Notes: generated from the letters alone by a model not told the origin. DNA of 40,922 nucleotides from Xenococcus sp. MO_188.B8 (GCA_030065615.1 JASJDR010000055.1:1-40922); one strand, 5' to 3'; counted from the stretch's first letter, positions 8,301 through 16,991 are shown. Program-made: numbers and translations.

Positions 8301-9424
8301 GTATGCCCTACGGTACTTAGTCCTTTTTGCAGGATATTGATGGCCGCATTCACATCTCGATCTTCTGTGTATCCACATTGACAAACATGGGTTCTTGTCG
8401 AAAGAGATTTTTGAACTTTAACTCCGCAATGAGAACAAATTTGACTTGTATAATGGGGCGGAACCGCAACGGTTGCTTTGCCATATTTATCGCCAAAATA
8501 TTCTAACCATTTTCTAAAGGTAGACCATCCGGCATCACTTATCGACTTAGCTAGTTTCCTATTTCTAATCATGCCTTGGACATTTAAATCTTCATAGGCT
8601 ACCAAATCGTTAGATTGGATCACGGAATATGCTACTCGCTTGCAATATTCTTCTCGCTGCCTACTTACTTTTAAATGTTTTCTCGCATATCGTACTCTAG
8701 CTTTGTGATAATTTTTAGACTGTGGTTGACCTTTGCGATACTTCTGAGATTTTTTCCTGTTGGCTCTGTTTAACTGTCGTTCTGACTTTCTATAAAACTG
8801 GGGTATTGGTTCTAAATGACCATCCGAATCGGCATAGAATTCTTTTAATCCCACATCAATTCCGACGCATCTTTGAGTTGCCGGAAAGGGTTTAACTGTA
8901 TCTCTAGGATCTAATTTGATGACAAATTGCACATAATAACCATCAGCGCGACGAACTATGCGCACTCTTTTGATTTGTTCAGGTTGAAAATAATACAAAT
9001 CCCTGGAGCCAATTAGTTTTAACCGACCAATATTTTTTTTGTCGATAAAATTAATATGCTTTTTGGTTTGAGAATCTAATTTCCAACCTGAGGTTTTGTA
9101 TTCAACTGACCTGTTATGTTTTTGGAATTTCGGATATCCCTTCTTTCCAGGTATATTTCGTTTGCAATTATCAAAGAATTTAGTTATTGATCTGAGTACT
9201 CTTTCGACTGCCGTTTGACAGGCATGAGAATTGAGATCTTTAACAAATTCATACTCAGCTCTTAAGTCTGTGTTGTATCTGAATAGTTCAGCCTTACCTT
9301 GGCCACGATTGTCCATCCAATAGCGAAGCACTTTGTTTCTCACAAACTGATGAGTTCTAATGGCTTCTTCTATCGCCAGGACTTGTTGCGGTTTTGGTTT
9401 AACTTTATATTCGAGAACAAACAT
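8159..9424 (-). CDS. tnpB: TnpB, RNA-guided nuclease of an IS605-group element
   Basis: The 421-residue OrfB/TnpB protein has an N-terminal helix-turn-helix (OrfB_HTH) region, a central basic part, and a split RuvC domain. The catalytic acids are Asp190 (VGIDVG), Glu278 (VAYEDL) and Asp357 (DRDVNAA). A zinc ribbon is formed by C330, C333, C348 and C350. All key residues are intact, so it should be active. TnpB proteins are reRNA-guided DNA nucleases that retain the element at donor sites. The C-terminal 50 residues (GLSTVGHTGTYAS onward) are not conserved protein; they coincide with a structured stretch likely to be reRNA. It lies 75 bp downstream of pcyA, convergent with it. Confidence 0.93.
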   Translation of the reverse strand: MFVLEYKVKPKPQQVLAIEEAIRTHQFVRNKVLRYWMDNRGQGKAELFRYNTDLRAEYEFVKDLNSHACQTAVERVLRSITKFFDNCKRNIPGKKGYPKFQKHNRSVEYKTSGWKLDSQTKKHINFIDKKNIGRLKLIGSRDLYYFQPEQIKRVRIVRRADGYYVQFVIKLDPRDTVKPFPATQRCVGIDVGLKEFYADSDGHLEPIPQFYRKSERQLNRANRKKSQKYRKGQPQSKNYHKARVRYARKHLKVSRQREEYCKRVAYSVIQSNDLVAYEDLNVQGMIRNRKLAKSISDAGWSTFRKWLEYFGDKYGKATVAVPPHYTSQICSHCGVKVQKSLSTRTHVCQCGYTEDRDVNAAINILQKGLSTVGHTGTYASTADGFPSAGNWRYAWGETSSSLVGAILLGYEDSLNQESPRL

Positions 9425-9845
9425 TTGATACTTTGTACACCAGTATCAAAATAATACCACATATCATCAAATAGGTCGGGAATAGAATTCCCTCCTTCGA
9501 GTTTACCCAGCTTCGTGTTCTGGGCTTATCCCCATGTCTGAAGCCAGGGGCTTGCGCTCTCAGTTTTCTCGGTCAAGTAACGACCATCTGGACTGCTGTA
9601 ATATCAGTTGGTAGTTTTTTCTATTCATAAATCATCTGTAATAGTTTCCCCTCTCCAACTAAGTTTATGTAAAATCGAGTTACATACCATTAATTTATCT
9701 TTTCATATTTTTTTTCTAGTTAATTAATAATCATTAAAATAGACTATAACTTGGTTTAGAAGGTATCGTCGTTTAAGCAAAGATTATGAATATTTACCAA
9801 CCAAAGCGTGAAAATATGCTTTATATCGCCATGATAAATCTCATA

Positions 9846-9952
9846 TTATACCAATTTAATTAATGTTCACAACAGATAATTTTTAGGTAGGGGCGATTTT
9901 CCAATAAGCCCTACAGAATCAAGTGTTGGATTCTGATTTTAAATTGGTATTA
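9846..9952. repeat. MITE-like element with 14-bp terminal inverted repeats
   Basis: TTATACCAATTTAA at the left is matched by TTAAATTGGTATTA at the right, one mismatch from perfect inversion. They flank about 79 bp with no coding potential. The size and TIR structure fit a miniature inverted-repeat element or interspersed repeat. No cognate transposase is in the window. Confidence 0.55.
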
Positions 9953-10260
9953 AGACGTTTAACTTGGAGTTCTTCCGGTCAAGTATCTACCTAGTTTTAA
10001 TTTTTCAAACACTCTCTCTAACACTATTGAAAAAAATCTATGACAACCAGTGTGAAATATCTAGCATCGAATTTAGGAGAAAATCTCATTTTTGTAGCTA
10101 TTTTGTAGCTAATTTGTTTATGCACAAATAGCCAAAAAAAGATAAATATTTATAATTTTAAGATTCGTTCAGATTTGTCGATGATTTTGTCAAAGCGCAT
10201 TTTACGTCAAAATCTAAGTTCTTATTGATCAAGCTGCAAAAAAGTACAAAATTTAATATA

Positions 10261-10380
10261 CATATTAAATATATTTTATATTTTTTTATACATATTAAAT
10301 ATATTTTATATTTTTTTATACATATTAAATGTATTTTGTATTTTTTTATACATATTAAATGTATTTTGTATTTTTTTATA
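10261..10380. repeat. four tandem copies of a 30-bp AT-rich unit
   Basis: The unit begins CATATTAAAT and ends TTTTTTTATA and is repeated four times without a gap. Copies 1 and 2 are identical, and copies 3 and 4 are identical to each other with two A-to-G changes. The pairwise identity suggests two rounds of duplication. Confidence 0.92.
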
Positions 10381-10503
10381 CGATACTGATTTTTAGAAAC
10401 ATTTGCATGATACATTTCATTTTCGAGATTAATATAGCAGTTCTTAAATAGATGAGGTACGAAATTAATCGTTTGAAGGCAGAAGGCAGAAAGTAGAGAG
10501 CAG

Positions 10504-10607
10504 GGGTGCGACCCCACGGAGGTTCCCTCCGCAATAAGTCGTCCGTTATTAAATTCGGTATTTCTTCTCTCCCCCTGCTTCCGAAGCTTCCCCTGCCGGC
10601 GCGCACC
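10504..10607. repeat. interspersed nested palindrome copy
   Basis: GGTGCGACCCC is followed by the inner hairpin CGGAGG-TTC-CCTCCG. The closing arm GCGCACC comes only after a roughly 68-bp insertion that includes the CTCCCCCTGCTTCC low-complexity tract. It belongs to the same family as the units at 5245-5338. Confidence 0.6.
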
Positions 10608-10701
10608 AAGAGAGAGGGCAGAAGTTAAGATATACCTCACGAGTCTGAGAATTGCTATAGCAAACACTCATCCCAGAAATAAAGACCGAAGGTTTTAGTA
10701 A

Positions 10702-11763
10702 ATGATGAACAATCTTTTAAAAAAAAAGTCTAACCTGCCAGATTCTTTTGCTTACTTACCTGAAGTGAGATCGAAGTTTGTAAGAGACTCGATTTTAGAG
10801 CAGAAACCAAAAATTCGAGAATTTCCAGCTATGCCTCGTTTGCCTATTGTTTGTGGTACAAAAAGCGGTTTACCTTTTGAGTGCTTGATGACTGATGTTG
10901 TTTCTGGCTGTTTACCGGTTGACAAGATTTGCTATGGGAATTGTACTTCTTCTGGTTTCTGGTACAACCAGGGATACGATTTTGGCAAGCGTAGCCTCAA
11001 TGAGTTCGATCCCGTTCGATTTCGTGAAAGTGCCCTAGCCTTATCCCCAGATCAAAAGTGGCTCCGTCAGGGCTGGGCTTCTGACTGTTCCTTCTCCCAA
11101 GAATCTTGGATCATCGTTGTTGAATCGGCAAACATTTTGGCTGAGCTAGCGATTTCCATGGTTATTCTGACTAAGTTGTATGCCCTGCCGACTAAGGAGA
11201 TGCTGCAACAGCTGGTTCAGGCCGGAACTGAAATTCGGGTATCAATCTCAGCCTTGGACAGCGCCCAAGAGCTGGCTCGAAGATTAAGCTTCTTGCATAG
11301 TTTTCGAGACTTAGGGGGAAAAGCTGTTCCCTATGTCATTTCCAGCCGATTCTCGGAACCTGCTCTGGCGACCAATCAAGAGGCTATCCTCAACTGGATT
11401 GTTGAGCATGATTTTATTGCCGGTGAAAATCCACTCCGCTTGAATTCTGACAACCGAGCTCGCCAGTTCCTAGAAACTGACGGATTCTGGCATCCAAAAT
11501 TCCCCGATGAATATTGGTTTGGTCGTGTCTGCCACAAGATTCCCAACTTTCTTCTGCCTCCCCCGACGCACCTAGGGCCAGCCTACACCTTACCCTTCCG
11601 GTTTGCGTCTGAGGCGATCGATCAAGAAATTCCCGGTTTGGAAGGCAACCTTCCAACCTTTGAAGAGCTACAGGCTGGGTATGAATCGCCTTCTAAGAAT
11701 TTGTTTAAGCACGCCACCTATTCTATGGACAAAGACCTATATCTATCGAAAACAGCGGGTTGA
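10702..11763 (+). CDS. radical-SAM-like Cys-cluster protein of unknown function
   Basis: I do not recognise this 353-residue protein with certainty. Cys51, Cys61, Cys70, Cys77 and Cys81 cluster near the N-terminus; GC-LPVDKI-C-YGN-C gives a C-x6-C-x3-C spacing. A pattern like a TIM-barrel radical SAM protein follows: WLRQGWASDCSF, then ISMVILTKLYALPT, then VSISALDSAQE, then KAVPYVISSRF. The layout recalls the Gp37/Gp68 (DUF5131) group, which has C-x6-C-x2-C, but the last spacing differs by one. ATG at 10702 or 10705 could start it. It opens a GC-richer block, and the next plus-strand gene is an AbrB-family membrane protein about 170 bp downstream. Function is unknown; an Fe-S cluster is inference. 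Confidence 0.7.
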   Translation: MMNNLLKKKSNLPDSFAYLPEVRSKFVRDSILEQKPKIREFPAMPRLPIVCGTKSGLPFECLMTDVVSGCLPVDKICYGNCTSSGFWYNQGYDFGKRSLNEFDPVRFRESALALSPDQKWLRQGWASDCSFSQESWIIVVESANILAELAISMVILTKLYALPTKEMLQQLVQAGTEIRVSISALDSAQELARRLSFLHSFRDLGGKAVPYVISSRFSEPALATNQEAILNWIVEHDFIAGENPLRLNSDNRARQFLETDGFWHPKFPDEYWFGRVCHKIPNFLLPPPTHLGPAYTLPFRFASEAIDQEIPGLEGNLPTFEELQAGYESPSKNLFKHATYSMDKDLYLSKTAG

Positions 11764-11934
11764 ACGACTGGCACCCATGACAGTCGTCATTGATGCTCCA
11801 AATACCCGTTGCTAAGATCACTGATTTTTGCTGGTCGGGTTATACTCATTCTGCACAGGGCGCACAGCTTTTCGTCCCCGTCCTTTTATCTATTTGGCAA
11901 ATCAGTCGCTTGGCCCTGGAAAAATACTTATCTT

Positions 11935-13059
11935 ATGGTTAAGAAAACACCCCAAACCTCCAAGCCCGCATCCAGAAAACTCAGGCCACTCTCTGCTGCC
12001 AGAATTGCAGTTCTTTTGGTATTAGCTGTGTTGCTAGGTTTGTTCTTAAGCTACTGGCAATTTCCTGGAGCTTGGCTCATTGGCCCCATGCTTGTTGGGG
12101 TGACTTACAGCATGTATCAGCGGAAAACCTACGCCTTTCCACCGATTCTATATATTGGCGGTAAGGGTGTGATTGCCATGGGTATTGCAACCCGTTTTGA
12201 GCCTGAAACCCTGGCGACGGTTTATCACTATGCCATACCCCTAGTCTGCTGTGTTGCGATTACCAGTGGCTTGAGCATTTTGAACGGTTATTGGTTGTGG
12301 CGTTGGACTGACCTCGATCGCACCACCAGTCTCTTGGCCTCTGTCCCTGGTGCAGCTCCCAGTATCATTGCCATGGCGGAAGAGATGGGGGCAAATGCCG
12401 TTATCGTCTCGCTCTTTCACTCGTTACGGGTTTTTCTGATTACGCTCTTAGTACCTGCGATCGCGGATCGGTTAGCCGCTCAGGCGGATACAGTTACCAC
12501 CCTGACGCTCTCAGAGAATTCTCTCGTCACTCGGGGTGGATGGGCAATCGTTGCCAACTTTGCCCTACTGATTATTTGTTGTGCTTTGGGAGAATGGCTT
12601 GGCAAAAAGCTGGCCTTTCCCTCGGCTAGTTTCTTGGCTACGGTTATCGTGGGAATCATTGTGTTCTGGAACCTGCCAGCCCCCCTAGTGGTTCCCTACT
12701 GGTTATTTGCAATGGCTCTTTTAGCTATGGGTCTTACCGTTGGTTTACAGTTTAACCTTCAAAAGATCAGCCAGTTGATGAAAGCTGCTCTGATTGAAGT
12801 GGTGTTGATTTTTGGGCTCATTTTCGCCTGTTTGTTAATTGGATATGGCTTTCACAGGTTTACGCAGGTTGATGTCGTGACCTCTGTCCTGGGTTCGACC
12901 CCCGGAGCGATCGACGCCATAGTAGGTATTGTATTGGACGTTGGAGGAGATGCGGGACTAGTTTTCTCGATGCAGATTACCCGCTTACTGCTGCTGATCT
13001 TAATCAGTTCCTTGCTAGGAGGTCTCTGGCGGAGAAACCAAACGGAAGACTCTTTGTAA
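11935..13059 (+). CDS. AbrB-family (PF05145) membrane protein
   Basis: This is a polytopic membrane protein of about 374 residues with roughly ten hydrophobic segments and two related halves. GAWLIGPM and VPGAAPSIIAMAEEMGANA in the first half correspond to VPYWLFAMALLAMGLTVG and GSTPGAIDAIVGIVLDVGG in the second, the duplicated repeat of the Gram-negative AbrB family. Despite the family name it is not the Bacillus transition-state regulator, and old 'ammonia monooxygenase' labels are unsupported; its substrate is unknown. The frame is open from 11809, but ATG at 11935 (MVKKTPQ) is the sensible start because upstream residues are unlike the family. Base composition is GC-richer than flanking genes. 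Confidence 0.88.
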   Translation: MVKKTPQTSKPASRKLRPLSAARIAVLLVLAVLLGLFLSYWQFPGAWLIGPMLVGVTYSMYQRKTYAFPPILYIGGKGVIAMGIATRFEPETLATVYHYAIPLVCCVAITSGLSILNGYWLWRWTDLDRTTSLLASVPGAAPSIIAMAEEMGANAVIVSLFHSLRVFLITLLVPAIADRLAAQADTVTTLTLSENSLVTRGGWAIVANFALLIICCALGEWLGKKLAFPSASFLATVIVGIIVFWNLPAPLVVPYWLFAMALLAMGLTVGLQFNLQKISQLMKAALIEVVLIFGLIFACLLIGYGFHRFTQVDVVTSVLGSTPGAIDAIVGIVLDVGGDAGLVFSMQITRLLLLILISSLLGGLWRRNQTEDSL

Positions 13060-13133
13060 CCCTGACTTGTCCAAGTGGGAGCTTTGCCCCCACCGCACTT
13101 GCTCCCCCTTACGAGAAAATAGGGGTTAAACAT

Positions 13134-14096
13134 TTAAACAGTGGTAAAGTCTGCCTCTGTCAGAGTGGTGGTATCCACTCCAGTTAATGTTGCCAGGACT
13201 TCATTACTAGAAGTCAAGATGATATCTTCACCAGAGAAAGATAGGTCGTTGAATCCTATACCGCCTGACAATCCGATGCTGTCAGGATTGCTAAAGTCGG
13301 TAATCGTATCTGTTCCTTCACCTTCAGCGAGGACAAAGACATCTGGCCCATTGCCACCGGTTAAGGTATCATTGCCAGGACCACCGTTCAGGAGATCGGG
13401 ACCATTATCACCCCCCAAGATGTCATCCCCTGCAAGTCCGAAGAGTTCATCAGCGCCATTACCGCCAGATATAGTATCATCACCGGCACCGCCAGTGAGA
13501 GTATCTTTCTGATTTCCGCCGTTGATAACTATTCCCGAAAGCTCTAACCGAACATCGTCAAAATTAACTATTTCACCCTCCTCTTCTAGGAGGTTGAATA
13601 ATCGGATTTCCAGTGCTTCTCCCAAGTTGGGATGATCCTCGGGAACCGTAAAAGAGATGACCGAAGTCCCAAAATCTCCTTCTGTGATATTAAGGCTATT
13701 ATTATCCGAAGCCAGGACAGTATCTCCTGCCAATAACTGAATCTCATAACCAGGAAAACCATCGAGAGCGCTAGAGCCAGGATTTGGCAGAGGATCGCCT
13801 ACCTCAACCGATAAAGTGTATTGGGTGTTAGCTTCTAAGGTATCTGTCAGGGTCTGTGTCAGAGCGACTGTGCCGCTTCCAATAGGGTCGCCGAGAAAAA
13901 TAAATCCGACATTTTCACCTTCTGGCACTCCATCAGGATGATTGCTTACGGTAGGATTCCAGACTCCGACAGAGTTAGTTTGAAGAGGAATTAGTCCGCC
14001 CGGATCGAACAATTCCCAGCCAGGCGGTGTAGAAAAGCTAATATCCCCATCTTCTAGAGGGGGGTTTTCAAAACCTGGATTAAGTATAGTTACCAT
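13134..14096 (-). CDS. RTX (hemolysin-type calcium-binding repeat) protein
   Basis: This acidic 320-residue protein has two parts. The N-terminal 190 residues form a beta-rich domain starting NPGFENPPL and including TPPGWELFDP, a carbohydrate-binding-like jelly-roll pattern. Nonapeptide RTX repeats follow (GGAGDDTISGGNGADELFG, GGPGNDTLTGGNGPD), which bind calcium on export. The C-terminus (DTITDFSNPDSIGL...) is the usual post-RTX segment that carries the type I secretion signal. There is no N-terminal signal peptide, consistent with type I secretion. It lies about 205 bp downstream of the nucleotidase-family gene on the same strand; the two may form one extracellular unit. Confidence 0.88.
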   Translation of the reverse strand: MVTILNPGFENPPLEDGDISFSTPPGWELFDPGGLIPLQTNSVGVWNPTVSNHPDGVPEGENVGFIFLGDPIGSGTVALTQTLTDTLEANTQYTLSVEVGDPLPNPGSSALDGFPGYEIQLLAGDTVLASDNNSLNITEGDFGTSVISFTVPEDHPNLGEALEIRLFNLLEEEGEIVNFDDVRLELSGIVINGGNQKDTLTGGAGDDTISGGNGADELFGLAGDDILGGDNGPDLLNGGPGNDTLTGGNGPDVFVLAEGEGTDTITDFSNPDSIGLSGGIGFNDLSFSGEDIILTSSNEVLATLTGVDTTTLTEADFTTV

Positions 14097-14301
14097 GAGA
14101 AACTTCAGTATATGTATAAAACAACTGATAGTTTATAGCTAATCGCGAAGCAATCTTAATTAAGAATTGTTACTTCAATGTTACCGAGCGCGTATTGATC
14201 CTCAAGAACCGCGATCGCGCCGTCTAATAGACAATTGTTGAGAAGCCCGCGCTCTATTGGTAGGATAAGCGTCGGGAGAGCTCAAGTCGCTTCGCTCCAA
14301 T

Positions 14302-16503
14302 TCAAAATAGATTAACTCCTCCCTCTTCTCCTGCAAGAAATTCCAGAAATTGTTCATCCATCATCCCAGTAATGGTTGTTGCCACTTCACCCAAAACCGT
14401 GTCTTCTCGAAAGGCCAGATTTTGAATGCGGGTGTCTGCTTCAATCGGAGTTTCCGCAATGTTGAACGGGGTATCTGTAAAATTAGCGGCCAGGAACTCG
14501 GCCAAGGCATCTTGCTCCGTTCCAGGTGCTGCGGCCTGAGCAATTCCCTCATCCGTCAGAACTGTGGTCAAGTCCACTCGGTCATCCCCAAAGATATCCA
14601 AGGGATAGTCATCGCCACCATCGGCCAAAAAGCTTGAGGTAACCAGTCGGATCTCTCGATTAGAATCTCCCACCAGTTCTCCATCTCGAACAATGACATC
14701 CACTACTGCCCCAGTTGCATCCACGATTGCCAAACTACGAACCCGTTCTCCCAAATCCAGAACGCCATTGCCGTTTTGGTCTTCGTTCTCATCAAGAACC
14801 TGATTGCCGTTGAGATCCTCTGCGGCGGGTCGATTGGGATCGAAGCTGAAGGCCAAGCCCCCCACTTGGAGGAATTGACCTGGTAGTGCCCCCGGCTGGG
14901 TGGCCGAAACCCCATGTTCAATCAAGATTTCCAATTCGGCTGCAGTTACCGTTAGCAACGACAGTCCGTTATTAAATTGCAAACTACCTTCAATGTCAAG
15001 CTGGGAAATGTCTCCCGCGGACTTCCCCGCAGCAGGGTTTTCTTGGGGAGGCAGGAGTTCGCCATCATCACCCACTTGACCAATCGGAGCTCTAATTCCC
15101 CCTGCATTGTTGATGGAAACTTGCACGGTGGAATCAAATGCTTGGGCGAGCGCTAAGTTGGCATCGGTGATCAGATTTCCTAGATTGGTTTCCTGGGTGC
15201 GTATAGGCTCTACCCGCGCTTCCAGAAATACCTCTGTTTTGCCAAATATTTGACTGTCCTGGGCAATAAAAATCTCCGAAACAGCATCGGTTAAGCGCCT
15301 GACCTCGGCTCCTTTGGTGCCAGGAGCAAACAAATCTGCATCTCCTGCGATCGCCGCAATCCCAGCATCGGTCGTGGCGATGACACCATTTATGGAAGCA
15401 TCTAGGGCAGACGTATCGATAATGCCATTGTCGTCAAAGGTCACTACCAGACGACCCACATAGCTATATTCGGGGTTAGCACTGACAATGAGCGCCGGAT
15501 CGCCGTCTGCATTCGTTGTAGATAGAGGATAGGTATCTGCGGGAACATCCCCCTCTCTGAGTACATCTGTCTCGTCAGCTAACAGAGTACCCGAGCCCCC
15601 GGCTACCACCACATCGACTCCCTGCAACAGACCAATGAGTTCCTGATCCAGCGCCAGATTCTGGAGGTGACTCAGCAGAATAACTTTATTGATATCATCC
15701 TCAGTGCCCAAGGTATTATCGGCTCCAGCCCTTAGATCATCGATCACGGGTTGGAGGATTGTGGCCAGGGCAGTCATGTCCTCAGTTCCAGCACCTGGAT
15801 TTCGAACCGTTGTGCCCGTGGGAGAGGTAACTCTTTCCAGAAGGGGGGTTGAAACCCCAACAACGCCGATTTGCTCGCCGCTGCGCTCAATAATGGTAGC
15901 GGCTGCCAGCTTGGGAGTGCTACTTTCACCAGCTAAAGACGTGGCGGGGTCAGTCTCGAACGCAGTGTTAAACAGAATCTCATCTGTGAACAAGTCTGCC
16001 AGAGCAGCGTCCTCTGAGAAATCTAAATTAGCAGAAAGGTAAGGGAACTGGGTACCTACCCACCGATCATCCTCCAGTCCTAAATCTTGAAAATCTGCTT
16101 CAAGAAAGCTCGCAAACACACTTGATCCTAGGTCAAATTCATGCTGACCAACCGTGGAGGCATCGAAACCGATGATATTCATCATCGAGATATCAACCCG
16201 TCCTCCGCCTTCCCGCAGATCCGCATAAGCATCTACTGTCCCATCGCCGTCCACATCAGCCGGAAGATTGAAGAGGGTGTTATAGATGCTATTGAATAAT
16301 CCACTGTCTCGAAAGGCAGCACGATTACCGGCAGCATAAAAGAAGGGCCCTGGAATCACGTTATCCCCAGCGGACAAGGTAATTGAGTTTTCCTGTTCAG
16401 TTTCTAGATAATCGACAATAGCAGCAAAGTTTGGTGCGTTTTCAACTGCAGCAACGCGCCCCTCCGGATCGGAGGTATGAAGGATTTGTAGAGTAAATGC
16501 CAT
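14302..16503 (-). CDS. divergent 5'-nucleotidase/metallophosphatase-family protein
   Basis: The 733-residue protein has the UshA-like two-domain layout. An N-terminal metallophosphatase domain begins LQILHTSDPEG, with SAGDNVIPG and VGQHEFDLG; a C-terminal nucleotidase domain includes NLGNLITDANL and INNAGGIRAP. Several canonical metal ligands differ: DxH is D12-P-E14, GNHE is GQHE (Gln120), and the GHxH motif is replaced by GGSGT, while Asp47 and the His of LLSH are kept. Activity may therefore be altered or lost. EF-hand-like loops occur at about 84-92 (DVDGDGTVD) and in the C-terminal half (DLNGNQVLD and DQNGNGVLD). There is no signal peptide. Such proteins in cyanobacteria are often secreted phosphatases, but here the RTX part is in a separate downstream gene. 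Confidence 0.85.
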   Translation of the reverse strand: MAFTLQILHTSDPEGRVAAVENAPNFAAIVDYLETEQENSITLSAGDNVIPGPFFYAAGNRAAFRDSGLFNSIYNTLFNLPADVDGDGTVDAYADLREGGGRVDISMMNIIGFDASTVGQHEFDLGSSVFASFLEADFQDLGLEDDRWVGTQFPYLSANLDFSEDAALADLFTDEILFNTAFETDPATSLAGESSTPKLAAATIIERSGEQIGVVGVSTPLLERVTSPTGTTVRNPGAGTEDMTALATILQPVIDDLRAGADNTLGTEDDINKVILLSHLQNLALDQELIGLLQGVDVVVAGGSGTLLADETDVLREGDVPADTYPLSTTNADGDPALIVSANPEYSYVGRLVVTFDDNGIIDTSALDASINGVIATTDAGIAAIAGDADLFAPGTKGAEVRRLTDAVSEIFIAQDSQIFGKTEVFLEARVEPIRTQETNLGNLITDANLALAQAFDSTVQVSINNAGGIRAPIGQVGDDGELLPPQENPAAGKSAGDISQLDIEGSLQFNNGLSLLTVTAAELEILIEHGVSATQPGALPGQFLQVGGLAFSFDPNRPAAEDLNGNQVLDENEDQNGNGVLDLGERVRSLAIVDATGAVVDVIVRDGELVGDSNREIRLVTSSFLADGGDDYPLDIFGDDRVDLTTVLTDEGIAQAAAPGTEQDALAEFLAANFTDTPFNIAETPIEADTRIQNLAFREDTVLGEVATTITGMMDEQFLEFLAGEEGGVNLF

Positions 16504-16763
16504 AGGTTTGTTCAGTTCAAAACATTACGGTTCTAAATAGTCGGACATAAATAAACAGCTCTGTGTCAAGAAATACAAAATATAAAAAGAATACTAATTG
16601 TTATGCCCCAAGCATTTTGTCAATGTTTATAAAAATTTAAATAACAAAACCAAAATTATCCTACATGAAAAATTAATTAATAGAATAACCAAATCGACTA
16701 GATTTAACTGGTGATCTGACCATTTTTTGAATTCAAAATTCAAAATTCAAAGTTCAAAATTGA

Positions 16764-16806
16764 CGAGCGACCCTGCTGCGGTTTCCGCAGCAAAGGAACG
16801 CGCGAG
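16764..16806. repeat. interspersed nested palindrome copy
   Basis: CGAGCGACCC and AAGGAACGCGCGAG flank an 8-bp inner stem, TGCTGCGG-TTT-CCGCAGCA. This is the family of 5245-5338 with yet another inner stem sequence. Confidence 0.65.
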
Positions 16807-16897
16807 TTTGGCTCTAACTTAATTTAATAATTGTTTAATTAAGGATACAAGCCTCGTTCTTCAGAACGAAAAAAATCAAAAAGATCTTCCTTTTCTT

Positions 16898-16940
16898 GGT
16901 GCGCGTTCCTTGGGCGAGGTTACCTCGCCAGGGTCGCACC
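16898..16940. repeat. interspersed nested palindrome copy (inverted orientation)
   Basis: Outer arms GGTGCG and CGCACC surround the inner stem GGCGAGG-TTA-CCTCGCC; the linkers are GTTCCTT and AGGGT, the reverse complements of those in the 5296 copy. Confidence 0.7.
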
Positions 16941-16991
16941 GCTATTTCAAGCCTCTTGCTGAAGCAAGAGGTAATCATTTTGACCGAGAGG

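Larger units (their letters stand above)
8143..9571 (-). mobile_element. IS200/IS605-group element carrying tnpB only
   Basis: The element consists of a tnpB gene bounded by subterminal hairpins. The right end (beyond the tnpB stop, plus-strand left) has CCCC-ATGCC-TAAA-GGCG-A-GGGG at 8151-8170. The left end (upstream of tnpB) has CCCC...GGGG at 9530-9550 followed by CTTGCGCTC. On the minus strand the left flank is TTGAC (9572-9576), a TAM-like pentamer, and the right end closes with TCAA (8143-8146), like IS605-family cleavage sites. There is no tnpA, so movement would need a transposase in trans. The ends are inferred and could be off by a few bases. Confidence 0.75.
9572..10701. other. gene-poor spacer between tnpB element and the GC-rich block
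   Basis: I see no convincing gene in these 1.1 kb. Contents are a TAM-like pentamer at the element edge, a MITE-like element (9846-9952), a 30-bp tandem repeat (10261-10380), and a nested palindrome (10504-10607). The long minus-strand frame at 10158-10667 merely reads through the tandem repeat, which has a period divisible by three, and the palindrome, so it is not supported as a protein. Confidence 0.55.

Noticed and set aside
10261..10380. Possible CRISPR array
   Set aside because: The 30-bp units abut with no spacers and are AT-rich; no cas genes are present.
10158..10667. 169-codon minus-strand ORF with four 10-residue repeats
   Set aside because: The repeat period of 30 bp keeps any frame open; the rest covers an interspersed palindrome. 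No start signal or conserved sequence.
13075..13093. GTGGG...CCCAC hairpin as a terminator between the AbrB-like and RTX genes
   Set aside because: Stem is only about 5 bp and no T-run follows on either strand.
13141..13512. 123-codon plus-strand ORF antisense to the RTX gene
   Set aside because: It is the shadow of the RTX repeats, whose codon bias leaves the opposite strand open.
14302..16503. Functional 5'-nucleotidase (ushA) name
   Set aside because: Several metal ligands of the family are replaced, so the symbol would overstate the evidence.
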